A DNA stretch of 64,000 nt from Caballeronia grimmiae (GCF_000698555.1 NZ_JFHE01000006.1:186001-250000); one strand, 5' to 3'; numbered from the stretch's first letter, positions 35,961 through 44,645 are shown. Notes: generated by a model not told the origin, from the letters alone. Translations and numbers: made by a program.

Positions 35961-36691
35961 ATACGCCCGCTTCCAACGACGACGACCTACGTTGTGCGGA
36001 GTACGCGCTTGGCGTGCTCGATGCGCAGGAACGCGCCGCGCTGGAACTCGATGCGTCGCGCGACCTGGCGCTGCAAAACAGGCTGGATGCGTGGCAGCAA
36101 CGGCTCGCGCCGCTCTCCGAAGATACCCGGCCGATTGCGCCGCCTGAGCGTGTATGGACGCGCATTCGCAGTGACCTCGGTTTCGCATCGGCGCAGTCAA
36201 GCGCGGCCAGGCAGAGGCGATTCTGGGACAGCCTGCGGGTCTGGCGCTGGCTCACCGTTGGCACGAGCGTCGCGGCGCTTGTCTTGCTGGGCGCGGTCGT
36301 CACGCTGACGCAGCAAGTACCGCGAGCCCCGACGACGTCAACTGCTTCACACGGATACCTGGTGTCGACGATCGCACGCACGGACGGCTCCGTGCAATGG
36401 AGCGCGACCATCGATTTGCAACGCGCTCGCCTGGTCGTCACGCCCACGACGCGTGCGGCGATCCGCGCAGATCGGGCGACCGAACTATGGCTCGTCCCGC
36501 CGCACGCGAAGCCCATCGCCCTTGGTGTCTTTCCTTCAGACCGCCCCGCGACGCTGACGCTGTCGACCGAGACGATCGGCCACTTCAGCGAACAGGCTGT
36601 ATTGGCGGTGTCGGAAGAGCCACCGGGCGGCTCGCCGACTGGCGCTCCCACGGGACCGGTGCTGGCGACGGGCAACATGCACGCGATCTGA
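35957..36691 (+). CDS. Membrane anti-sigma factor, RskA type
   Basis: A 244-residue single-pass membrane protein. The N-terminal cytoplasmic anti-sigma segment (about 1-90: L-R-C-A-E-Y-A-L-G-V-L-D, L-Q-N-R-L-D-A-W-Q-Q-R-L) is followed by one hydrophobic helix at about 100-120. An extracytoplasmic RskA-like domain (about 130-244) shows the typical P-x-A-x-x-L-W-L-V-P-like stretch, E-L-W-L-V-P-P-H-A-K-P. It is expected to bind and silence the ECF factor made just upstream until a signal triggers its cleavage. The order sigma then anti-sigma with ATGA overlap fits. Confidence 0.88.
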   Translation: MNTPASNDDDLRCAEYALGVLDAQERAALELDASRDLALQNRLDAWQQRLAPLSEDTRPIAPPERVWTRIRSDLGFASAQSSAARQRRFWDSLRVWRWLTVGTSVAALVLLGAVVTLTQQVPRAPTTSTASHGYLVSTIARTDGSVQWSATIDLQRARLVVTPTTRAAIRADRATELWLVPPHAKPIALGVFPSDRPATLTLSTETIGHFSEQAVLAVSEEPPGGSPTGAPTGPVLATGNMHAI

Positions 36692-36769
36692 AGATAGGAT
36701 CATCGAAAGGCTTCCTGCGGGTTGACGATGCTGCCGCTTCGTTGATGCCAGCCATCGCGCATCGAAGGT

Positions 36770-36840
36770 CCGTAAAGCAAGCCGACAACCGTTTCGATTC
36801 GCAACGTTAAGAATCTTTACGGTCAACCCTCTCGAACGTT
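36770..36840. promoter_or_regulatory. Candidate upstream activator sites for the sigma-54 promoter
   Basis: Two overlapping signals lie here. The arms CCGTAAAG (36770-36777) and CTTTACGG (36815-36822) are exact inverted repeats 45 bp apart. AACGTT occurs twice, at 36803-36808 and 36835-36840, 32 bp apart, which is about three helical turns. Both lie 45-115 bp before the sigma-54 promoter, the usual distance for enhancer binding. Which set is used is unknown. Confidence 0.4.
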
Positions 36841-36855
36841 CAGCGATTCGCGCCA

Positions 36856-36877
36856 AGCCCCGCCAGCCGGGGCTTTC
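36856..36877 (+). terminator. Terminator after the anti-sigma gene
   Basis: AGCCCC-GCCAGCC-GGGGCT followed by TT, about 165 bp past the anti-sigma stop. The T-run is short, so this is a moderate call. It separates the sigma/anti-sigma unit from the sigma-54 promoter directly after it. Confidence 0.55.
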
Positions 36878-36883
36878 GCATGA

Positions 36884-36900
36884 TTGGCCCAGCCCTTGCA
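36884..36900 (+). promoter_or_regulatory. Sigma-54 (-24/-12) promoter
   Basis: TTGGCCCAGCCCTTGCA carries the GG and GC pairs separated by exactly ten bases and the TTGCA of the -12 box, as in the consensus TTGGCACG-N4-TTGCA. Only the bases between the boxes differ. Initiation would fall near 36911, about 23 bp before the thioesterase start. The cluster it precedes ends with a sigma-54 activator gene. Confidence 0.72.
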
Positions 36901-36933
36901 TTGATGGCCTCCGCCAACAAACCGGAGCCGTCC

Positions 36934-37335
36934 ATGATCGAAGCAGGCCGAAGCGCCACGCTCACGCATACCGTCTCATCCGCCGATCTCGCCTCTGCTC
37001 ACGCTCATGAAGCGGATGAGCGCTATCCCGATGTGCTATCCACGCCCGCATTGCTGTCCCTGATCGAACGCGCCTGTGCGGAACTCATGCGCGATTCGCT
37101 GCGCGACGGACAGCTCTCCGTGGGCGTCACCACGCATCTCAATCATCTCGCGCCGACACCGAATGGCGCCAATGTCGCCGCCACCGCGACGTTTCGTGCA
37201 GTCGAAGGCGCGCTGTACTGGTTCGACGTCGTCGCGGCCGATAACGGCGGGCCTGTCGGCAGCGCGAGCCATGCACGGGCCATCGTCGAGAGAAGCGTCA
37301 TCGAAGCGCGCGCCGCGAAGCGCCGTTCGTCATGA
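36934..37335 (+). CDS. FlK-like hotdog thioesterase
   Basis: A 133-residue hotdog-fold acyl-CoA thioesterase. Aligned by eye to the fluoroacetyl-CoA thioesterase FlK, the catalytic Thr, Glu and His are kept as T37, E45 and H71 with the same spacings (8 and 26 residues), in L-S-T-P-A-L-L-S-L-I-E-R and L-N-H-L-A-P-T-P. The general family therefore fits; specificity for a fluorinated substrate does not follow, because many relatives act on ordinary short acyl-CoAs. The start at 36934 is set by GGAG six bases upstream; earlier ATGs overlap the promoter. It leads the cluster that continues with the CoA ligase. Confidence 0.78.
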   Translation: MIEAGRSATLTHTVSSADLASAHAHEADERYPDVLSTPALLSLIERACAELMRDSLRDGQLSVGVTTHLNHLAPTPNGANVAATATFRAVEGALYWFDVVAADNGGPVGSASHARAIVERSVIEARAAKRRSS

Positions 37336-37390
37336 GCGTGCACGTCATAACAATGAATTCGCGGCAGAGGCCGCTCAACCGAGGAAAGAC

Positions 37391-38740
37391 ATGGACGTGG
37401 CTGTGACTCCCCCAACGCATGGCGTGTACTTCGACGAAGCCTTCGAGACGCTACCGTCAGCCGACGTGCGTCGCCATCAGGACACGCTCTGGCGGACGCA
37501 ATGGACGTATCTGCGTGCGATGTCGGCGTTCTATCGTTCGAAGCTCGCACGCTGGATCGAACGCGACGACATCACGCTCGATTCGCTGCAGGAGCTGCCC
37601 TTCACGGAGAAGGACGAGTTGCGCGTGAGTCAGGAGGGCGCGTCGCCATTCGGCGATTACGTGGCATGCGCGGAAAGCGCCATTGCGCGCTTGCATCGCA
37701 CATCGGGCACGACCGGGCGCCCTTTGATTCTCGCAAACAGCACACGCGATGCATTGGACATGGCACGCGTCGGCGCACGCTCGATGTGGGCGGCGGGTCT
37801 CCGCCCCGATGACCGCGTGATCCACTGCCTGAACTATTGCATGTGGACCGGCGGCTTCACCGATCACACCATTCTCGAAGCCACTGGCGCGACCGTCGCG
37901 CCGTTCGGCGTCGGCAACACGCGGATGTTGATCGATTCCATTCTGAGTCTCGGCATCAACGCGATCTCTTGTACGCCTTCGTATCCCGCGCTCATCGAGC
38001 AAGTGTTGCGCGAAACAGGCGGACCCGCACCGCGCGAACTCGGCCTGAAGCTCGGACTGTTCGGCGGCGAAGCGGGTCTCGACAATCCGGCGTTGCGCGC
38101 GGCGATGGAGGACAAGTGGGGCTTCAAGGTGCGCAATGCGAACTTCGGCTTGTCGGAGGTTCTGAGCATTCTTGGCGGACAGACGGACTGGACCAACGAC
38201 CTCTTGTTTCATGCAGCGGATATCGTGTTCGCGGAGATCGTCGACCCCGAGACACTCGCGCGTTTGCCTATTGAAGAGGGCGTTACGGGCGAGCTCGTGT
38301 GTACGCATCTGCGCAAGCAATGTCAGCCACTCGTGCGTTATCGCACCCGCGACGTGGTGACGGTGACCGCCGTCGATCCCGGCGAAGATGGACGCACGGC
38401 ATGGCGTTTTCGCGTAACCGGTCGCACCGACGACATGTTCAACGTCCGCGGCATCAACGTATTTCCGGGCGCCGTCCGGCTCGCTGTGGAAGCGCTGCCG
38501 CAATGGGCCTCGGGACAGTTTCGCATCGCGCTCAAGGGCGATGGCCCTTACGACCGCATCGCGATGACAGTCGAAGCGGCGAGCGGTCTCGATACAGCGC
38601 GCTGGGCGGATGCCGCGCATCACATCGAGGCGGCCGTACGCAATCGTATCGGCGCGAGCGCAACGGTCACGATGGTGCCATTCGAGCATTTTCCGCGTAC
38701 CGAAGGCAAGACGCGCTGGATCGACAAGGAGCCCGCATGA
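37391..38740 (+). CDS. Acyl-CoA ligase, phenylacetate-CoA ligase-like
   Basis: A 449-residue AMP-forming ligase that activates a carboxylic acid to its CoA thioester with ATP. The P-loop A3 motif is H-R-T-S-G-T-T-G-R-P at about 102-111. The aromatic-acid-ligase family core follows (W-T-G-G-F-T near 154, F-G-L-S-E-V near 254), then Y-R-T-R-D and T-G-R-T-D-D-M-F-N-V-R-G-I-N-V near residues 317-358. The length and F-N-V-R-G-I-N-V-F-P motif are typical of PaaK-type ligases. GAGGAAAG precedes the ATG. It is followed by an enoyl-CoA hydratase with a 4-bp overlap, so the product probably enters beta-oxidation-like steps. Confidence 0.87.
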   Translation: MDVAVTPPTHGVYFDEAFETLPSADVRRHQDTLWRTQWTYLRAMSAFYRSKLARWIERDDITLDSLQELPFTEKDELRVSQEGASPFGDYVACAESAIARLHRTSGTTGRPLILANSTRDALDMARVGARSMWAAGLRPDDRVIHCLNYCMWTGGFTDHTILEATGATVAPFGVGNTRMLIDSILSLGINAISCTPSYPALIEQVLRETGGPAPRELGLKLGLFGGEAGLDNPALRAAMEDKWGFKVRNANFGLSEVLSILGGQTDWTNDLLFHAADIVFAEIVDPETLARLPIEEGVTGELVCTHLRKQCQPLVRYRTRDVVTVTAVDPGEDGRTAWRFRVTGRTDDMFNVRGINVFPGAVRLAVEALPQWASGQFRIALKGDGPYDRIAMTVEAASGLDTARWADAAHHIEAAVRNRIGASATVTMVPFEHFPRTEGKTRWIDKEPA

Positions 38741-39504
38741 GCGACGTAACGCTACACATGGAAGGACCGCTTGCCATCGTCACGTTGAACCGGCCTGAGC
38801 GTATGAACGCCATCGGCGGCGCGTTGCTTGACGATCTGCACGACGCGCTGCAGAGCGCGCTCGACGATGCGTCATGCCGCGTCATCGTGCTTACCGGTGC
38901 AGGACGCGCGTTCTGCGCGGGGGACGACCTCAAGGAGTTCGACGCCCAAAGCGAAAGCGATGAAAGTATCCGCAGTCATATCGGGCGCATTCAGCGCATC
39001 ACGCACGATCTGATGTTCTGTGCCAAGCCCGTGGTCGGCGCGGTGCATGGTTATGCCGTCGGCGGTGGCTTCGAGTGGATGCTCAATTGCGACATCGTGG
39101 TGGCATCGGACGATCTCGTGTGCTTCTTTCCCGAGATGGAGTGGGGACAATTCGTGACGGGCGGCGTCACGCATCTGCTGCCGCAGGCGATAGGGCATCA
39201 ACGCGCGATGGAGCTTTGGCTGCTTGGCGAAAGGCAGAGCGCGCAGACGCTGCTATCGATGGGTTTGGTCAATCGCGTGGTCCCGCGCGACGCTGTGCTT
39301 GAGACCGCGCTCGAACTTGCAGCACGTATCGCGCAACGCTCAACGACGTCCGTATCGAAGCTGAAGAAACTGGTAACGAGCGACCTGTCGGGCTTGCTCG
39401 CTCGCAGTCTCGAACTCGAGAGTGCGGTCACCATCGAGGCATTCGCGCTGCCGGATGCGGCCGAGCGCGTGAAGGCCTTCACGAACAGGAAGACATCGCA
39501 ATGA
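38737..39504 (+). CDS. Enoyl-CoA hydratase/isomerase family protein
   Basis: A 255-residue crotonase-fold enzyme. The oxyanion-hole segments are C-A-G-D-D-L-K-E-F near 61-69 and G-Y-A-V-G-G-G-F-E-W near 106-115. The usual second catalytic Glu region reads F-F-P-E-M-E-W-G-Q, so an acidic residue is available. The opening L-A-I-V-T-L-N-R-P-E-R-M-N-A-I is standard. It overlaps both neighbours by 4 bp. A hydratase acting on an unsaturated acyl-CoA made downstream of the ligase is likely. Confidence 0.87.
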   Translation: MSDVTLHMEGPLAIVTLNRPERMNAIGGALLDDLHDALQSALDDASCRVIVLTGAGRAFCAGDDLKEFDAQSESDESIRSHIGRIQRITHDLMFCAKPVVGAVHGYAVGGGFEWMLNCDIVVASDDLVCFFPEMEWGQFVTGGVTHLLPQAIGHQRAMELWLLGERQSAQTLLSMGLVNRVVPRDAVLETALELAARIAQRSTTSVSKLKKLVTSDLSGLLARSLELESAVTIEAFALPDAAERVKAFTNRKTSQ

Positions 39505-40220
39505 ATCCCAAAGCCATTACCTTCGATTACTTCGGCACGCTCGTCGATGTTGACCACGGCGGCACGCTCGGCATGGCCGAAGTTCTGCGGCGCATCTCGG
39601 TCGAGGCACACGAACCTGTCTCTCAGGTCTATCTCGATTGGGACATCCGCAACGTGCGGCTTTATCGAGGCCAGGCCTACGCGCGTTATCGCGATGTCGC
39701 GCAACAGGCACTCGCCGATTGCCTCGATACGCACTGCCCCGGCGCGCGTAAAGGCCATGCGATGGAAACGCTGACCGACCTGTTCCTCTCGCATCTGGTC
39801 GAAGCATCGCCGGCGCATACCGATGCAGAGCCGTTCCTCGATTGGGCTGCTTCGCGTTATCCGCTCATGCCGATCACCAACATGGACAGCGATCTGTGGC
39901 GGCGCACGCGGCTCACACGCTATTTCGAGCATGTGACGACAGCGGAGATGGCGCAGGCCTACAAGCCATCGCAGGCGATCTTTGCGCTCGCGCTCGACCG
40001 CCTGGCGGTGGATGCGCACGACGTGCTGCATTGCTCGCTCGCGAGCTGGGCCGACATCGACGGAGCAAAGCCTCTGGGCATGGCGGTGGCCTGGATCAAT
40101 CGCACGCGGGACACGCTCGGCACGTGGCAGCCACGTCCCGATTTCGAATTCGACACGCTGTCGCCGGTACGGGACGTTCTTGAAGGTCTGTCATTGACTG
40201 CGACTGGGGAAACGATATGA
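39501..40220 (+). CDS. HAD-superfamily hydrolase, haloacid-dehalogenase-II-like
   Basis: A 239-residue HAD protein. Motif I F-D-Y-F-G-T-L-V-D supplies nucleophile D9; motif II is I-T-N-M-D near residue 130; a lysine follows in Q-A-Y-K-P-S near 156; and motif III is the D-I-D-G-A-K region near 184-189. Overall it resembles type II 2-haloacid dehalogenases, but the S-S-N-A-W-D segment of true dehalogenases reads L-A-S-W-A-D here, without the Asn. A dehalogenase activity is therefore doubtful and a phosphatase is possible. It overlaps both neighbours by 4 bp. Confidence 0.78.
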   Translation: MNPKAITFDYFGTLVDVDHGGTLGMAEVLRRISVEAHEPVSQVYLDWDIRNVRLYRGQAYARYRDVAQQALADCLDTHCPGARKGHAMETLTDLFLSHLVEASPAHTDAEPFLDWAASRYPLMPITNMDSDLWRRTRLTRYFEHVTTAEMAQAYKPSQAIFALALDRLAVDAHDVLHCSLASWADIDGAKPLGMAVAWINRTRDTLGTWQPRPDFEFDTLSPVRDVLEGLSLTATGETI

Positions 40221-41359
40221 AACGATTCAACTTGGCGATGGCGTTCATGGCATGCGCGTTGACGATGGTCGGCACAACGCGCGCAGCCTACGCGCAGGAA
40301 GTGGTCAAGATCGGCGTGGCAGGCCCGCTCACCGGCAGCGCGGCGCAGAGCGGCAAGGACAATGAGCGCGGTGTACGGCTTGCCATCGACGAACTCAATG
40401 CGAAAGCCTTCACGATTGCAGGCAAGCCCGTGCGCTTCGAACTGGTCTCGATGGACGACCAGGGCGATCCGAAAGCAGGCGTGAGCGTAGCGCAAAAGCT
40501 CGTGGACGATGGCGTGTCCGCGGTCATTGGCCATTACAACTCGGGCGTGAGCATTCCCGCCGCGCGAATCTACAACGATGCGCACGTGGTGATGATGACC
40601 GGCGCGTCATCTAACCCGCAACTCACGCACCTGGGTTATCCCTATGTGTTTCGGCTCGCAACCAACGACAACGTCATGGGTGGCCGCATGGCGCTTTATT
40701 CGGCGAAAGTGTTGAATGCACAACGCGCCGCAGTAATCGATGACCGGACCGCTTATGGCGTGGGCGTCGCCGATGTATTCGTCGACAGCGCAAAGAAGGC
40801 GGGATTACAAGTTGTCGCGCGTGAATACAGCACGGACAAGGCAACCGATTTCAAGGCCATTCTCACGCAGATCAAGTCACGCAATCCGCAGGTCGTGTTT
40901 TATGGCGGTTACTATGCGCAGGCCGCGACGCTTGCGCGGCAGATGGGTGAGCTCGGCATCAATGCAACGCTGGTAGGCGGCGACGGTATCTGCTCGCCTG
41001 AATTCGACAAGCTATCGGCCGGAGCCGCCGACAAGCGCATGTTCTGCGCGCAAGGCGGCGCGCCGCTCGACTCGTTACCGGACGGCAAGACCTTTCGCAC
41101 GAAGTTCAAGAGTGCGTTCAGCGCCGATGTCGATACGTATGCACCCGCGTTCTATGCCGCAACGCTCGTCGTTGCAGACGCGATGCAGAAGACGGGATCG
41201 TCGAAGCCCGAGGTGTACGTCAAAGCGCTGCGCGAACAGGCGTTTACGAGCATTCTCGGCCCGGTGCGCTTCGATGCAAACGGCGATTGGGTCGATGCGC
41301 CAGTCACGGTGTATCAGTTGAACAGCGGCGCGCTCACTGCAATTGCGCAGAAGGATTGA
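40217..41359 (+). CDS. Branched-chain amino-acid (Liv/Urt)-type ABC binding protein
   Basis: A 380-residue periplasmic binding protein of the Leu/Ile/Val or amide-binding type I fold. A signal peptide spans about residues 1-26 (cut near A-Y-A-Q). The mature part opens V-V-K-I-G-V-A-G-P-L-T-G-S-A-A-Q-S-G-K-D and has the family block G-V-S-A-V-I-G-H-Y-N-S-G. No Liv permease or ATPase gene is near, so it probably works with a transporter encoded elsewhere. Its place inside a CoA-ligase operon suggests it captures the acid that the ligase activates. Confidence 0.88.
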   Translation: MKRFNLAMAFMACALTMVGTTRAAYAQEVVKIGVAGPLTGSAAQSGKDNERGVRLAIDELNAKAFTIAGKPVRFELVSMDDQGDPKAGVSVAQKLVDDGVSAVIGHYNSGVSIPAARIYNDAHVVMMTGASSNPQLTHLGYPYVFRLATNDNVMGGRMALYSAKVLNAQRAAVIDDRTAYGVGVADVFVDSAKKAGLQVVAREYSTDKATDFKAILTQIKSRNPQVVFYGGYYAQAATLARQMGELGINATLVGGDGICSPEFDKLSAGAADKRMFCAQGGAPLDSLPDGKTFRTKFKSAFSADVDTYAPAFYAATLVVADAMQKTGSSKPEVYVKALREQAFTSILGPVRFDANGDWVDAPVTVYQLNSGALTAIAQKD

Positions 41360-41447
41360 CGCGTCCCCTTTAGAAATCGTAGCGCGGCGGCGGCGGGATT
41401 TTGAACTGCTATATTCGGTGACGTTGCCCGACCGCTTGCAGGAATAC

Positions 41448-43274
41448 ATGGCCACCGTCGCGCTCGATCCCGATACCGTCACGCTCGAAGGGGCACTCGC
41501 CAGCACGAGATGGAAGAGCGCGCGCGTGCTTGTCGCAAACGAAGCACAGGTGTGCCTGTTCACGCTGGATCGCGCGGGGCACGTGCTGGAAAGCATCGAC
41601 GAATTCACGAAAGCCGACGCGGCGACACGCGATGCGTTCTTTGCGCATTGTCCGTCCGCGCAGCTTGCCGTGGTGGCCGAAGCGGCCACGTCGATGTCGC
41701 CTGGACGCTGCGTGGTGCTGACGCTCGCGGGACCCGCTGCATCGTTTGCGCAAGCGTTCGCGCTGCGAGTCGAGACGCATGGACGACGTGTTTTTTTGAT
41801 TGCCTTGCGCCCGCTTGACGCAAGCAGCAACGGCAAGGGCTCGCCCGCAAGCCTGATGACGCTGCTGGGCGCGACGCTCGACGTGCTCCTTCGGAGCGCC
41901 TTCGATCTCGCTGCCTACGACACGCTCGTCGAAGAGCAACGCGCGATCATCGACCATATCGGCGATGGCTTGATGGTGATCGGACAAGGTCACGTGCTAC
42001 GCCATGTCAACTCGGTGGCGGGGCGTATTCTCGGCATCGATCCGAAGACGAGTATCGGCAAGACGCTCAACGAGGTGATCGACTTCGAGCCGATCATCGG
42101 TCCCATCTTTCGTACCGGCTCGGGCTATGTGGATCGCGAGTTGATCATCGATTCTCCGGCGCGTCATCTTCATCTGCTGGATACGGCTATTCCCATCAAG
42201 AACCGCTGTGGCGAAGTGGTGTCCGTCGTCAACACGTTCCGTGAGATGCGTCGCGTGCGCAAGATGGCAGGACGCTATGCGGGCAACCATGCGCGCTTTA
42301 CTTTTGACAGCGTCATCGGACCGAGTGCCGCTTTGAAGCGCGCGCTCGATGCGGCGAAGAAGGCGGCGCGCGGCGCATCCAACGTGCTGCTCTCGGGCGA
42401 AAGCGGCGTCGGCAAGGAGGTCTTTGCGCAGGCCATTCACAACGCGAGTGTGCGCAGCACGCTGCCGTTCATCGCAATCAATTGCGCGGCGCTTCCTCAT
42501 TCGCTCATCGAAAGCGAACTGTTCGGCCACGCGCCCGGCAGCTTCACGGGCGCGGCGCGCGACGGTCGTCCAGGCAAGTTCGAATCTGCCGATGGCGGAA
42601 CGGTCTTCCTCGACGAGATATCGGAGTTGCCTATCGACGTGCAGGCGAAACTGCTGCGCGTGTTGCAGGAACGCGAGGTCACGCGCATTGGCGATACACG
42701 CGGCATTCCGGTGGACGTTCGCATCGTCTGCGCGAGCAACCGCGATCTTGCGGCCATGGTGCGCGAAAAGACCTTCCGCGAAGACCTTTTTTATCGATGC
42801 AACGTAATCGAAATCACGATTGCGCCGTTGCGCGAGCGGCGCGAAGACATCGCGGCAATGACGGCATTCTTCCTCGAGCGATACTGCACGCGGATGCACA
42901 AGCCGACGCCATCGCTTTCGAAGCATGCGCTGCAACAGCTCGAAGTTCACGGTTGGCCGGGTAACGTGCGCGAGCTGGAAAATCTTGTCGAGAAGATGGT
43001 GAATCTGAATGAAGGCGATTGCATTGCGGATGTATCGCCGTTTTTGCGCAGTGCGATGAGCGTGCAGCCAGGCAGTGACACGCGCAACGCGTCATCTCAC
43101 GAGCCAGTGTCGCTTCACGAGGCCGAGCGCATCGCGATCGAGAATGCGCTCGAAGCATGTCGCTTCAATGTTACGACCTGCGCGAAGTTGCTACGCGTGT
43201 CGAAGCCCGCGCTATACGCGAAGATGAAGCGGCACGGCATTCGTATCGAGCGGTCGCTTCGACATCCGTCCTAG
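41448..43274 (+). CDS. Sigma-54-dependent transcriptional activator (AcoR/DhaR-like)
   Basis: A 608-residue bacterial enhancer-binding protein. The N-terminal region (about 1-160) has a GAF-like sensing part, with a PAS-like segment at about 165-280. The AAA+ domain has Walker A G-E-S-G-V-G-K-E near 317, G-S-F-T-G-A near 364, D-E-I-S-E-L near 386, and an R-finger region near 440-470. A Fis-type helix-turn-helix closes it (about 560-602). The sigma-54 contact loop is G-S-F-T-G-A rather than the usual G-A-F-T-G-A. The ATG at 41448 is a best choice; an in-frame start at 41343 lies inside the end of the binding-protein gene. It probably activates the promoter at 36884-36900. Confidence 0.88.
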   Translation: MATVALDPDTVTLEGALASTRWKSARVLVANEAQVCLFTLDRAGHVLESIDEFTKADAATRDAFFAHCPSAQLAVVAEAATSMSPGRCVVLTLAGPAASFAQAFALRVETHGRRVFLIALRPLDASSNGKGSPASLMTLLGATLDVLLRSAFDLAAYDTLVEEQRAIIDHIGDGLMVIGQGHVLRHVNSVAGRILGIDPKTSIGKTLNEVIDFEPIIGPIFRTGSGYVDRELIIDSPARHLHLLDTAIPIKNRCGEVVSVVNTFREMRRVRKMAGRYAGNHARFTFDSVIGPSAALKRALDAAKKAARGASNVLLSGESGVGKEVFAQAIHNASVRSTLPFIAINCAALPHSLIESELFGHAPGSFTGAARDGRPGKFESADGGTVFLDEISELPIDVQAKLLRVLQEREVTRIGDTRGIPVDVRIVCASNRDLAAMVREKTFREDLFYRCNVIEITIAPLRERREDIAAMTAFFLERYCTRMHKPTPSLSKHALQQLEVHGWPGNVRELENLVEKMVNLNEGDCIADVSPFLRSAMSVQPGSDTRNASSHEPVSLHEAERIAIENALEACRFNVTTCAKLLRVSKPALYAKMKRHGIRIERSLRHPS

Positions 43275-43661
43275 GATCTCGGTTCCAAGAGCCAGCCTAT
43301 GGTCTGAGATTCGCCTTGAGTTGCTGGAGAGCAAATGACGGCGTGGCCAGCGCGTGGAGTTGTTGCGGCGGTTCATCTCGACGTTCGACGGCCTCTACAA
43401 AGCGCGCCTTTACGGATGCGATGCATCGCCGATCGTACAAGCCCTAAGGGAGAACACCGCGAAGTGGTGTTCGTCGGTCCGACAGACTGTAAGCCTCACA
43501 TACGGTTGTCCTGCGTCATCAGTTTGACGCTGCTGACTTGTTTCCCTTCGTCTTGCTTCCGGACATGGCACGCTCCAGAATTCAAACAATCATAGAGAGG
43601 CGATTTCGCTCACCGTTCTAAATCGATCGCTTCGTTAGACACTGCCGTGCGGACACTTGAC
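43275..43661. other. Intergenic region, no recognised gene
   Basis: 387 bp between convergent activator and LysR genes. It contains a seven-base-pair hairpin, GAACACC-N7-GGTGTTC, at 43452-43472 without a T-run. Frames here match nothing I recognise, and GC content is reduced in the second half. Confidence 0.4.
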
Positions 43662-44645
43662 TCAACGCGATGACCTACGCCCCACGCGCTTGCCCTTCGC
43701 ACGAGCGCCTTCATTGCCGCTGGCGACGAGTCCGGGCGACGCGAACATCTCTACAAGTTGCTCGCGCAGCCACATGTGCGCCGGCGATGTTTCATTGCGC
43801 TGATGCCAGAAGAGGCTAATCACGCGATCGGGCGCTTCGAGCGGCGCGCGCACGCTGACGAGTTCGCCCTTCGGCGCAAGCCGCTTGCATAGATCGCTCG
43901 GCAACAGGCCGATGAGATCGCTCGCGCGGATCATGTCGCACGCGACCGTGTAGTGGTTCACCGTCGCGACGAGATTGCGCTTCAATCCACGCGATGCGAG
44001 GAAGCTGTCGAACGACGGTTGCGTCTGCCCAGCGAGGCTCACATCGACATGACGCGCGTTGAGAAAGCGCCGCGTGGTCAGCTTGCCGGTTGCGGCGAGC
44101 GGATGATCGCGGCGCATCACGCAGCCGTACTCGACGGGCCACAACGAAAGCGATCGGATATGCGATGGCGGCAGCGTCTCGTTCACATACACGCCAATCA
44201 GATAGTCCACGCGATTGCCTTCGAGCAGCGCAGGCGCATCGAGCAGGATGTTCGGCACGGTATGGAAGCGCACACCGGGCGCGGTCTTGCCGAAGCGCGT
44301 AGTGAGGCGTGGCATCACGATGCCCGCGACATAATCGGACATCGACAGGCTGAAGTTGACTTCGGCGAACGCTGGCAGGAAGGTCTGCTCGTCCAGCGCG
44401 CCACGGATGCGGCTCAGCGATTCGCCAATAGGTCCCCACAGCGCCATGGCGCGTTGCGTCGGCGTGACGCCCGCGCCGTGACGAACGAAAAGCGGATCGC
44501 CGAAGGCCTCACGCAAGCGGCTCAACGCGTTGCTGACCGCGGGCTGCGTGAGCGATAACTTCGTCGCGGCGCGCGTGACCGCGCCTTCGGTCATCAACGC
44601 TTCGAACACCTTCAGCAGGTTCAGATCGAGAGTTCGAAAGCTCAT
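43662..44645 (-). CDS. LysR family transcriptional regulator (NodD/PnbR-like)
   Basis: A 327-residue LysR protein of the group that opens R-T-L-D-L-N-L-L-K-V-F-E-A-L-M. The helix-turn-helix (V-T-R-A-A-T-K-L-S-L-T-Q-P-A-V-S-N-A-L) and P-L-F-V-R-H wing lie within residues 1-65, with the effector domain after. The C-terminus is basic. It is divergent from the MFS gene with 115 bp between, so it likely controls that gene. NodD-like members often sense aromatic compounds. Confidence 0.87.
   Translation of the reverse strand: MSFRTLDLNLLKVFEALMTEGAVTRAATKLSLTQPAVSNALSRLREAFGDPLFVRHGAGVTPTQRAMALWGPIGESLSRIRGALDEQTFLPAFAEVNFSLSMSDYVAGIVMPRLTTRFGKTAPGVRFHTVPNILLDAPALLEGNRVDYLIGVYVNETLPPSHIRSLSLWPVEYGCVMRRDHPLAATGKLTTRRFLNARHVDVSLAGQTQPSFDSFLASRGLKRNLVATVNHYTVACDMIRASDLIGLLPSDLCKRLAPKGELVSVRAPLEAPDRVISLFWHQRNETSPAHMWLREQLVEMFASPGLVASGNEGARAKGKRVGRRSSR

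Noticed and set aside
39501..40220. Calling the HAD protein a haloacid dehalogenase outright.
   Set aside because: The Ser/Asn residues around motif III of true dehalogenases are replaced; only the superfamily is safe.
43452..43472. Hairpin after the sigma-54 activator as its terminator.
   Set aside because: It lies nearly 180 bp past the stop and has no T-run on either strand.
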